Source: CAYYMD01 sp964472875
GTDB lineage: Bacteria; Planctomycetota; Phycisphaerae; SM23-33
NCBI GenBank assembly: GCA_964472875.1
Contig: CAYYMD010000078.1
Location: 1-7,158 of the forward strand
Direction of reading: 5' to 3'
Length of the DNA stretch: 7,158 nt
A program made the position numbers and the translations under genes. The notes beneath the pieces were generated by a model. The model was not told the DNA's origin, ran no database searches, and saw only the letters and a program-made list of their open reading frames with translations. Shown piece after piece: positions 1-5,665 of the stretch. How positions within the stretch are numbered: position 1 is the first letter of the stretch; the number at the start of each line of letters is the position of its first letter.

Positions 1-121
1 CGCAAAAAGGTCTAAAAACCTGCAATGGCTTGGCACAACGCGGAAAAAACCGGCAGTTCCTGAAATAACGCGGAACAGCGGGTCAAACCACGGAGAACAC
101 AGGGGACAGGGAGATAAAAAG

Positions 122-157
122 CTGAAAACTAAAAACTTAAAACTAAAATTTAAAAAA
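122..157. repeat. A-rich tract of short repeated words
   Basis: The plus strand carries repeated variants of the word AAAACT(T)A, ending in a run of six A. Read on the minus strand it is a T-rich tract that directly follows the hairpin at 159-176, so its right end probably doubles as the U-tract of a terminator. Tracts of this style are familiar to me as dispersed intergenic sequence in some GC-rich environmental bacteria; that is recollection, not a search result. Confidence 0.5.
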
Positions 158-176
158 GAAGCGGTGGTATCCGCTT
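152..176 (-). terminator. Rho-independent terminator of the three-gene operon
   Basis: On the minus strand the sequence reads AAGCGG, a six-base loop ATACCA, then CCGCTT, one C and six T. The stem is 6 bp and perfect (171-176 pairs with 159-164), and the T run covers 152-157. It lies about 140 bases past the stop codon of the oxidoreductase gene and points the same way, so it is the likely end of that operon. The stem is short, so termination may be partial. Confidence 0.6.
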
Positions 177-203
177 TCGTTGAAGCCGGGACGGGCAAGT
201 TAC

Positions 204-229
204 ACCGATTAACTGATGAACCGATTAAC
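204..229. repeat. Tandem pair of ACCGATTAAC
   Basis: The decamer ACCGATTAAC occurs at 204-213 and again at 220-229, 16 bases apart, with six bases between the copies. It lies in the 3' flank of the operon. It could be a remnant of a small dispersed repeat or a chance duplication; nothing shows a binding function. Confidence 0.45.
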
Positions 230-315
230 CGAGCAACCAGCCAGATAGATTTCATTCCATCGGCAATTACGATTTATCAGGACCCATCCGATACTCTTTG
301 GCGCGGGGTGATTGC

Positions 316-1455
316 TCAGTCCGTTATTTCCACGCTGCGGTTCTCCGCTGCGCTGAGGAGGACGGCGTCGCAGACCTTCTGCGTTTCCAGCGCGTCGCGG
401 AAGGTCGGCGGGCAGGGCCGGTCGGCGGCCATGGCCGTGAGGAAATCGGCCGCCTGGTGGATGAATGTGTGCTCGTATCCGATTTGCAGGCCCGGCACCC
501 ACCACTTGTCCATGTACGGGTGGTCGTCGTGGTCGGTTACGTGGACGGACCGCCAGCCGCGAAGGCGGCCCTCGTCGCGGTGGTCGAAGTACCGCAGGCG
601 GTGCAGGTCGTGCAGGTTCCAGCCGATGGATGCGTGCTCGCCGTTGATCTCGAACGTGTACAGGGCCTTGTGGCCGCGGGCGTATCTGGTGGACTCGAAG
701 TTGCCCAGGGAGCCGTTGTCGAAGCGGCAGAAGAAGGTGCAGGCGTCGTCGATGCCGATGGGCTCGGCCTTGCCCGTGTCGGCGTGCACGCGTTCCTTGA
801 TGAACGTTTCGGTGGTGGCGGTTACGTTTTTGATTGCGCCGTTGTGCCACATGGCCGTGTCTATGCAGTGGGCCAGCAGGTCGCCGACGACGCCGGAGCC
901 GGCGGCCTTGACGTCCAGCCGCCAGGTGGCCATTCCGCCCTGCGGCACGTCGGCGGAGATGGTCCAGTCCTGCAGGAAGTTGGCGCGGTAATGGAATATT
1001 CTGCCGAGTTTGCCTTCGTCGATGATTTGCCTGGCCAGCGCCACGGCCGGAACGCGGCGGTAGTTGAACGAGACCATGTTGGGCACGCCGGCTTTCTCGA
1101 CGGCCTCGACCATCCGCATGGCCTGGGAGGAGTTCAGTGCCAGCGGCTTTTCGCACAGGATCGCCTTTCCGGCCTCGGCGGCCGCGACGGCGATTTCGGC
1201 GTGCATGTTGTTCGGCACGCAGATGTCAACGACGCGGATGTTATCGTCGTCGATGACTTTTCGCCAGTCGGTGGTGTGCCCCTGGAAGCCCCACCGCTGC
1301 GCGAAGGATCGGGCCTCGTCTTCGTCCAGGCCGCAGACGGTGTGAAGGACGGGGCGGAAAGGGAGTTCGAAGAAGTTGCCGACGCTGCGATAGGCGTTGG
1401 CGTGCGTGCGACCCATGAATCCGTAACCGATAATGCCGACGTTGAGGTCTTTCAT
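316..1455 (-). CDS. Gfo/Idh/MocA family NAD(P)-dependent oxidoreductase
   Basis: This 379-residue protein should oxidise or reduce a hydroxyl/keto group on a sugar, cyclitol or related substrate with a nicotinamide cofactor, in the cytoplasm. An N-terminal Rossmann fold shows the dinucleotide-binding glycines G10-x-G12-x-x-G15 right after the first strand. The family hallmark EKP is at 102-104, with the usual catalytic lysine K103. NYR follows at 131-133, and GDLLAHCID at 191-199 supplies the D and H commonly placed at the active site (D192, H196). Length is normal for the family, and there is no Tat or Sec signal, unlike many planctomycete relatives. The start is fixed by a strong AAAGGAG ribosome-binding site (1465-1470 region) eight bases upstream. 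It is the last gene of the three-gene operon, 63 bases after the TIM-barrel gene. The substrate cannot be named: dehydrogenase, 3-keto-sugar-forming and inositol-type activities all occur in the family. Confidence 0.93.
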   Translation of the reverse strand: MKDLNVGIIGYGFMGRTHANAYRSVGNFFELPFRPVLHTVCGLDEDEARSFAQRWGFQGHTTDWRKVIDDDNIRVVDICVPNNMHAEIAVAAAEAGKAILCEKPLALNSSQAMRMVEAVEKAGVPNMVSFNYRRVPAVALARQIIDEGKLGRIFHYRANFLQDWTISADVPQGGMATWRLDVKAAGSGVVGDLLAHCIDTAMWHNGAIKNVTATTETFIKERVHADTGKAEPIGIDDACTFFCRFDNGSLGNFESTRYARGHKALYTFEINGEHASIGWNLHDLHRLRYFDHRDEGRLRGWRSVHVTDHDDHPYMDKWWVPGLQIGYEHTFIHQAADFLTAMAADRPCPPTFRDALETQKVCDAVLLSAAENRSVEITD

Positions 1456-1463
1456 GTTTTGTG

Positions 1464-1470
1464 CTCCTTT
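1464..1470 (-). promoter_or_regulatory. Strong Shine-Dalgarno site for the oxidoreductase
   Basis: Minus-strand AAAGGAGC lies eight bases before the ATG at 1455 and settles the start. It is clearly stronger than the sites before the two upstream operon genes, so the third gene may be translated more efficiently than the first two. Confidence 0.7.
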
Positions 1471-1518
1471 CGTTTGAAATTTTGTCCGCGCCGGCGACGG
1501 GGCGCGATCGGCTCGCCG

Positions 1519-2571
1519 CTACCCGCTCCAGCCGTGGGCGTTACGCACGGCGAGCATGGCGGACAGTATGTCGTTCCAGGTTTGGGGCTTCATCATGGTT
1601 TCGTTGGTGAACATGCACCCGTCCCAGCAGATGTTGCGCATTGCGCGGGTCACATTGCCGCTGCCGTCGCGCAGCCAGTATCCGGCGGCCCTGGGGATAT
1701 CGAGCTTGCCGTGGGGGTCGTTTGGCAGGCAATGCCGCCCCGTCTTGTCGTGCGAGCCGGCGCCTTTTACCGTCGCGTCGTTCTGGGCGATGTGCAGGTC
1801 GATGGTCCACGGGCGCAGGGCGTCGGTCATCTGCCTGTATGCCGCGTCGAACTTTTCCGAATCGGACCAGTCGAAATCCCGCGGCACAATGGCGTCCTCG
1901 GGGGCGTTGTAGCCCAGGAGGTACAGCAGGGTGTGTGCCATGTCGGCCTGGAAGCCGAGCGTGTCGGGGCGGTCGACCATCTCCAGCAGTTGAAGCATGC
2001 GCTTCCAGCTGTGCATGCCGCCCCAGCAGATTTCGCCCTCGGCCGCCAGTTGCTCGCCGTGGTCGTCGGCGATGTCGCAGGCCTGCCTGAACGTTTCGGC
2101 GATACGCTCCTGGTTGCCTTGGGGGTCCTGCGACCACGTGGCCGGGTCGAGGGCGGAGTCGATGCGGACAGCCCCGCCGGGCCTCACGCCCATCTCTCGC
2201 AGGGCGCTGCCGATTCGGCATGCCTTGCGGACCTGGGTGAGGAATTTCTCCCGCCCCTGGCCGGCGTCCGCGGCCGAGCCGCCGCCGACCGGCTCCCAGA
2301 CCGGCGCGACCAGCGAGCCGACAACGAGGTTCCGCAAAGAGACCGATTCCGCCAGGCCCTTCAGGTCGTCGTCGGAGGAATCGATGTCCACGTGCGGAGC
2401 GCAGCAGAACATGTCGACGCCGTCGAACCGCTCGCCGTCGACTTCGGCGGCGGCAGTGAGGTCCAGCATCTTCTCAAGGCCGATGGGCGGTTCGCCGCCG
2501 TCGCCCTTGCCGACTACGCCGGGCCACGTGGCGTTGTGGAGTTTCGGATAATTGTTGGGGTTGTCAGTCAT
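1519..2571 (-). CDS. Xylose-isomerase-like TIM-barrel sugar isomerase/epimerase
   Basis: A 350-residue protein of the xylose isomerase-like / AP-endonuclease-2 TIM-barrel superfamily, whose members interconvert keto and aldo sugars or epimerise them using a divalent metal. Barrel-strand motifs with likely metal ligands appear in the expected order: AAEGE at 176-180, FQADMAH at 207-213 (D210 and H213), DLHIAQ at 258-263 (H260) and CWDG at 315-318 (D317). The first part (GEPPIGLEKML at 26-36, then FDGVDMFCCAPHVD at 49-62) is an acidic, cysteine-containing variant of the first barrel strands. No signal peptide is seen, so it is cytoplasmic. The ribosome-binding site is weak (AAGAGA-like); an upstream ATG at 2590 opens only a six-codon frame whose TGA overlaps the true ATG. 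It sits between the cupin and oxidoreductase genes. Specificity is unknown; hydroxypyruvate isomerase, inosose dehydratase and keto-sugar epimerase are all structural relatives. Confidence 0.82.
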   Translation of the reverse strand: MTDNPNNYPKLHNATWPGVVGKGDGGEPPIGLEKMLDLTAAAEVDGERFDGVDMFCCAPHVDIDSSDDDLKGLAESVSLRNLVVGSLVAPVWEPVGGGSAADAGQGREKFLTQVRKACRIGSALREMGVRPGGAVRIDSALDPATWSQDPQGNQERIAETFRQACDIADDHGEQLAAEGEICWGGMHSWKRMLQLLEMVDRPDTLGFQADMAHTLLYLLGYNAPEDAIVPRDFDWSDSEKFDAAYRQMTDALRPWTIDLHIAQNDATVKGAGSHDKTGRHCLPNDPHGKLDIPRAAGYWLRDGSGNVTRAMRNICWDGCMFTNETMMKPQTWNDILSAMLAVRNAHGWSG

Positions 2572-2677
2572 GATTTTTCTCTTTTCATGGTTTCGGAGAT
2601 TTATAGCCGCTCGCCGCCGGAGGAAACTTGCGGCTCTGCCGGCGTGCCTGCGGCCGTGTCTGCGTTTGTCTTGCGTG

Positions 2678-3880
2678 TTATCTTGCGCCGGGGCCGAAGT
2701 GCTTGAGCATGACGATCGGGTCGGATTTGCTGGGGTTGGATATCGTCACGCCTTCTTCGGCGGCCTTGGCGCTGACAAAAAATTCGTCGTAGGTAAGCTG
2801 GCCGTACCGGATTAGTGTGGGCGTCTCGATGTCCCAGACGCCCATCGTGCCGTGGCCCTGAAGGACGATAAGCCCGTACGCTCCGCCGTCTTTGATGGTT
2901 GCGGTGCCGCCCGGCAGAACCGTTAACTCCTTGGCGCTGAACGCTTCGGACTTGTAGCAGATCCAATGTTCCTGATATCCTTCCGCCTTCATTTCGTCCG
3001 GGTCCCTCACGGGTATCGGCGGCATGAAGTGGTTCTGCTTGAAGTTCGGGTCGACGTTTTTCTCCCAGTCTATTACGTCGACCAGGTAGTCGTGGTTGCC
3101 CATCTGGTCTTCGGGCGTGTCTTTCCACAGCAACTCTTCCGGGAGCACCGTCTCGCCTGCCACCGACTGATACATCGCGAAGACGTCGGAAGCTTTCTGC
3201 GGCTCATAGGTGCAAAGACTCCCGGGTGCGTGGAGCACGCCGGGGGGCAAGTTCCATCCGGTGCCCGGCCACAGGCGGTAGGCCACAGACAGGTCGATGA
3301 TGTGATTGTCGCCTTCCGTGAATTTCGCGAGCGCCTGGCGGACCTGCTCCTTAGTCACGCCGGGCTGGAGGCCGAAGAACGTGTAGGGGAAGTCCCCGCC
3401 GTGGTTGTTGACCTGGGGCGGAAAGTAGTACGCCTCGGGTTTGCCGCTGGCGTTGACCCGGGCGGCGTGCTCTTCGTCGTGATGGATGTGCAGCGGCAGC
3501 GCGCCCTGATTGTCGAAGAACTTTGAGTACATCGGCCAGCTCCTGTACGTGTCCCAAAGCATGTCGCCGATAAGCTCTCCCTTCAGCTCTTCGACGGCGT
3601 CGCGCAGCAGCACTGTTTCGGTCTTTCCGTTGTCTTCGACGGCGATGTGACTGAGGCCTTCGTTCTCGCCGGTGAGCGGGCCGTTGTCGGCCGGGGTGGT
3701 GGAGGAGAACCATCGCTCGTCGATTCCGCCGCGCTCGCCACCGAGAGCAAAGTAGTCGTCGGGATGCAGCTTGATGCGTCGTCCCGGCACACAGAAAACT
3801 CGCGGCACCCAGGTGGGGGTAAGCCGCACGATGCCCTTGCCCTGATCCAGCGCCCGTTGGGCGATTGCCTTCGCACTCAT
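2678..3880 (-). CDS. Mannose-6-phosphate-isomerase-like cupin protein
   Basis: This 400-residue protein resembles class I (zinc, double-cupin) mannose-6-phosphate isomerases, which interconvert aldose and ketose phosphates. The first cupin shows a probable metal site: H131-x-H133 in LPLHIHHDEEH, E149 in GKPEAYYF, and H217 in LPPGVLHAPG, matching the Q-x-H, HKPE and PAGTPHA blocks of known enzymes. The second, degenerate cupin covers roughly 305-395 (SAKELTVLPGG at 315-325, then VLQGHGTMGVWD at 339-350). The first ligand is His where classical enzymes have Gln, and the middle region (about 150-300) is long, so the substrate may differ from mannose 6-phosphate. The start is bounded because an in-frame TGA immediately precedes the ATG; the ribosome-binding site is a weak GGGA eight bases away. 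It is the first gene of the operon and is read divergently from ffh. I am confident of the fold, less so of the reaction. Confidence 0.8.
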   Translation of the reverse strand: MSAKAIAQRALDQGKGIVRLTPTWVPRVFCVPGRRIKLHPDDYFALGGERGGIDERWFSSTTPADNGPLTGENEGLSHIAVEDNGKTETVLLRDAVEELKGELIGDMLWDTYRSWPMYSKFFDNQGALPLHIHHDEEHAARVNASGKPEAYYFPPQVNNHGGDFPYTFFGLQPGVTKEQVRQALAKFTEGDNHIIDLSVAYRLWPGTGWNLPPGVLHAPGSLCTYEPQKASDVFAMYQSVAGETVLPEELLWKDTPEDQMGNHDYLVDVIDWEKNVDPNFKQNHFMPPIPVRDPDEMKAEGYQEHWICYKSEAFSAKELTVLPGGTATIKDGGAYGLIVLQGHGTMGVWDIETPTLIRYGQLTYDEFFVSAKAAEEGVTISNPSKSDPIVMLKHFGPGAR

Positions 3881-4002
3881 TCAAATTTTCCCATCTGTGT
3901 TCCAAAACCCGGATCGACACGGAGGAGGATTGCCGCAACACAGCCGCAGTACCACGGCATCGTGCATTCCGACTCATGACCGGTATTTCGGATAGTATGC
4001 TT

Positions 4003-4031
4003 TATTTATGCCTTAAGGGCTTCACTGTCAA
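4003..4031 (-). promoter_or_regulatory. Candidate sigma-70-type promoter of the sugar operon
   Basis: The minus strand has a perfect TTGACA (4031 to 4026), a 17-base spacer, and TAAATA (4008 to 4003) at the -10 position. The -35 is ideal, but the -10 matches the consensus at only three positions and lacks the final T, so the call rests on the -35 and on location. It would give a leader of about 115 bases. The spacer contains the palindrome CCTTAAGG (4011-4018). Confidence 0.4.
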
Positions 4032-4047
4032 GGAGTCGGCCCCGATT

Positions 4048-4060
4048 TTATCGGCGATAA
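4048..4060. promoter_or_regulatory. Perfect 13-bp dyad, candidate operator
   Basis: TTATCG, a central G, then CGATAA form an exact 6-1-6 inverted repeat. It lies about 17 bp upstream of the TTGACA of the sugar operon, where an activator or repressor could act. A second, overlapping inverted repeat CCGAT-TTT-ATCGG (4042-4054) and the flanking GAGTC (4033-4037) / GACTC (4062-4066) pair add to the symmetry. Dyads of this kind are common binding sites for dimeric regulators, but no regulator gene is in the window, so function is inferred. Confidence 0.4.
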
Positions 4061-4119
4061 GGACTCTGCACTCGCCCGGGCGGCACCGAAGCCGGCGGCC
4101 GGATTTAAGTTTTATGTGA

Positions 4120-4161
4120 ATATTCTCCCGTGAGCCAACCTTTGCGCCGGGGCGGGAATAT
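4120..4161. repeat. Imperfect inverted repeat before ffh
   Basis: ATATTCTCCCG (4120-4130) and CGGGAATAT (4153-4161) are inverted copies with one extra T in the left arm, separated by 22 bases. The right arm ends just before the ribosome-binding site of ffh (AAGG, 4165-4168), so a hairpin here could influence ffh transcription or translation. There is no further support for a role. Confidence 0.35.
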
Positions 4162-4178
4162 GTTAAGGTACTGATGCT

Positions 4179-5609
4179 ATGTTCGAACAACTGACAGACA
4201 GATTATCCGGCGCGCTGAAGCGCCTTTCCGGCCGGGGGCGGATAAGCGAAAAGAACGTCCGCGACGCCATGCGGGACGTGCGGCGGGCGCTGCTTGAGGC
4301 GGATGTCCACTATGAGGTCGCCAAAAAATTCTGCGACGACGTGGTCGAAAAGGCCATCGGCCAGGATGTCATCAAGTCGCTGCATCCGGGCCAGTTAATG
4401 GTCAAAATCGTCCAGGACGAACTGGCCGAGTTGATGGGCCCGGTGGACCCGCGGATATACTATGTGTCTCCGCCGCCGACGATAATAATGATGGCCGGCC
4501 TTCAGGGTTCTGGTAAGACGACCACCTGCGGCAAACTGGCCAAACACGTTCAGGGCCAGGGCAAGCGGCCGGCGGTTGTCGCCTGCGACCTCCAGAGGCC
4601 CGCGGCCGTGGAACAGCTGGGCATCGTGGCCGAGCAGGCCGGCGTGCCGTGCTTCAAGATCGCCGGCGAGAAGAACCCCGTCAAGGTAGCCCGCAAGTCG
4701 GTCAACTGGGCGAGGGAAAACGACCGCGACGTGGTCATCATCGACACGGCCGGGCGGCTGCACGTGGATGAAGAGATGATGAAGCAGGTCCGCGACATCG
4801 CCTCCGCGGTAAACCCGCACCAGATTTACCTCGTGTGCGACTCCATGACCGGCCAGGACGCCGTCAACTCCGCCAAGGCGTTTAACGAGAGTCTGGAACT
4901 TGACGGTGTGATATTGACAAAGTTCGACTCCGACGCACGCGGCGGTGCGGCGCTGTCGGTCAAGGCCGTCACCGGCAAGCCCGTCAAGTTCATCGGCACC
5001 GGCGAGAAACTCGACGCACTGGAACAGTTCCACCCCGACCGCATGGCCGGGCGAATACTCGGCATGGGCGACGTGGTCACGCTGGTGGAGAAGGCCCAGA
5101 AGGAGTTCGACCAGGATCAGGCCGAGAAGATGCAGGCCCGCATGGCCAAGGGGCAACTGACGCTGGATGACTTCCTCGGCCAGATGCGGCAGATGAAGAA
5201 GCTCGGGCCGATGAAGCAGCTGCTCAAACTAATGCCGGGCATGGGCGACCAGGCGGCTGCGCTGGGCGCCTCCGACGGCGAGATGAAGCAGATGGAGGCG
5301 ATTATTCAGTCCATGACGCCTGAGGAGAAATCCGACCCGGCCGTCATTGACGCATCGCGGCGGCGACGCATCGCCCGCGGTTCGGGAGCTCAGCCGCAGG
5401 ATGTGTCGGGGCTGGTCAAATCGTTCAATATGGCCTCGGGTATGATGAAGCAGATGGCCGGGATGAGCAATAAGCAGCGGATGGCGATGGCCCAGCAGAT
5501 GGGCCAGGCCGGAATGGCCGGGGGAATGCCCAAGTTCAAGACCAAGAAACGCTCCAAGCGCCTCTCCCGCAAGCAGCGCCTCAAACGCCGCAAAAAACGC
5601 CGCAAGTAA
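4179..5609 (+). CDS. ffh: Signal recognition particle GTPase Ffh (SRP54)
   Basis: Ffh binds the 4.5S/SRP RNA and signal sequences emerging from ribosomes, and with FtsY delivers membrane proteins to the SecYEG channel. The N domain (1-95) leads to the G domain with every GTPase motif: GLQGSGKTTT at 107-116, DLQRPAAVEQL at 137-147, DTAGR at 189-193, TKFD at 247-250 and GTGEK at 273-277. The methionine-rich M domain (about 325-445) includes LMPGM at 351-355 and the RNA-binding SRRRRIARGSG at 393-403. The 476-residue length is slightly above the common 450 or so because of a tail at 452-476 in which 18 of 25 residues are Lys or Arg. The start is supported by AAGG ten bases upstream and by the typical MFEQLTDRL opening. 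It is a monocistronic gene here, facing the lipoprotein gene. Identification is certain; the tail is the only oddity. Confidence 0.98.
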   Translation: MFEQLTDRLSGALKRLSGRGRISEKNVRDAMRDVRRALLEADVHYEVAKKFCDDVVEKAIGQDVIKSLHPGQLMVKIVQDELAELMGPVDPRIYYVSPPPTIIMMAGLQGSGKTTTCGKLAKHVQGQGKRPAVVACDLQRPAAVEQLGIVAEQAGVPCFKIAGEKNPVKVARKSVNWARENDRDVVIIDTAGRLHVDEEMMKQVRDIASAVNPHQIYLVCDSMTGQDAVNSAKAFNESLELDGVILTKFDSDARGGAALSVKAVTGKPVKFIGTGEKLDALEQFHPDRMAGRILGMGDVVTLVEKAQKEFDQDQAEKMQARMAKGQLTLDDFLGQMRQMKKLGPMKQLLKLMPGMGDQAAALGASDGEMKQMEAIIQSMTPEEKSDPAVIDASRRRRIARGSGAQPQDVSGLVKSFNMASGMMKQMAGMSNKQRMAMAQQMGQAGMAGGMPKFKTKKRSKRLSRKQRLKRRKKRRK

Positions 5610-5632
5610 TCAGCGCCGGATTTGTAGGCGTG

Positions 5633-5648
5633 TCCCGATGCATCGGGA
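5633..5648. repeat. Perfect 16-bp palindrome between convergent genes
   Basis: TCCCGATG followed by CATCGGGA is an exact palindrome, able to form a 6-bp stem with a TGCA loop in RNA of either strand. It sits in the 56-base gap between the ends of ffh and the lipoprotein gene. It could act as a bidirectional terminator for the two convergent genes, but no T run follows on either strand, so a Rho-independent signal is not clear. It may instead be a copy of a dispersed intergenic palindrome. Confidence 0.5.
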
Positions 5649-5665
5649 TTGCACACCCTGCCAAC

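Larger units (their letters stand above)
1..315. other. Non-coding left flank with A-rich and repeated sequence
   Basis: I see no gene here. The plus strand is open in one frame from about position 2 onward, but that frame runs on as antisense to the oxidoreductase gene and has no convincing start or family signature. The stretch holds a nonamer AACGCGGAA twice (37-45 and 67-75), a purine-rich segment around 96-116, a very A-rich tract of short repeated words (122-157), a hairpin at 159-176 and a tandem ACCGATTAAC pair (204-229). Its composition is far more AT-rich than the neighbouring genes, as expected for an intergenic region. Everything between 230 and 315 is the 3' untranslated stretch of the minus-strand operon, with no further structure that I can support. 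Confidence 0.7.
3881..4178. other. Divergent intergenic region between the sugar operon and ffh
   Basis: These 298 bases separate two divergent genes and should carry the start signals of both. On the operon side I see a perfect TTGACA at 4026-4031 (minus), a CCTTAAGG palindrome at 4011-4018 and a 13-bp dyad at 4048-4060. On the ffh side there is an imperfect inverted repeat (4120-4130 with 4153-4161) and an AAGG ribosome-binding site. A plus-strand GGAGGAGG at about 3921-3928 precedes only a short frame that stops within about 20 codons. I see no small gene or RNA that I can support. Confidence 0.65.

Noticed and set aside
164..991. A 275-codon plus-strand frame beginning in the A-rich flank
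   Set aside because: It is mostly antisense to the oxidoreductase gene, has no ribosome-binding site and no protein-like pattern.
2600..2605. Minus-strand TATAAA between the cupin and TIM-barrel genes as an internal promoter
   Set aside because: No -35-like hexamer lies at a suitable distance, so co-transcription from the upstream promoter is simpler.
298..2706. An 802-codon plus-strand open frame antisense to the oxidoreductase and TIM-barrel genes, even spanning the gap between them
   Set aside because: It has no recognisable family motif and is rich in Val, Gly, Ala and Arg as expected for the reverse of GC-rich codons. The minus-strand genes have clear motifs and ribosome-binding sites.
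2966..3526. A 186-codon plus-strand frame antisense to the cupin gene
   Set aside because: It mirrors the codon bias of the real gene and carries no family signature.
3921..3993. Plus-strand GGAGGAGG followed by TTG as the start of a tiny gene
   Set aside because: The frame stops after about 21 codons and the peptide has no feature of a leader or toxin.
3865..4119. Possible small plus-strand gene in the divergent gap
   Set aside because: It starts inside the cupin gene, has no ribosome-binding site, and overlaps the candidate promoter and operator of the sugar operon.
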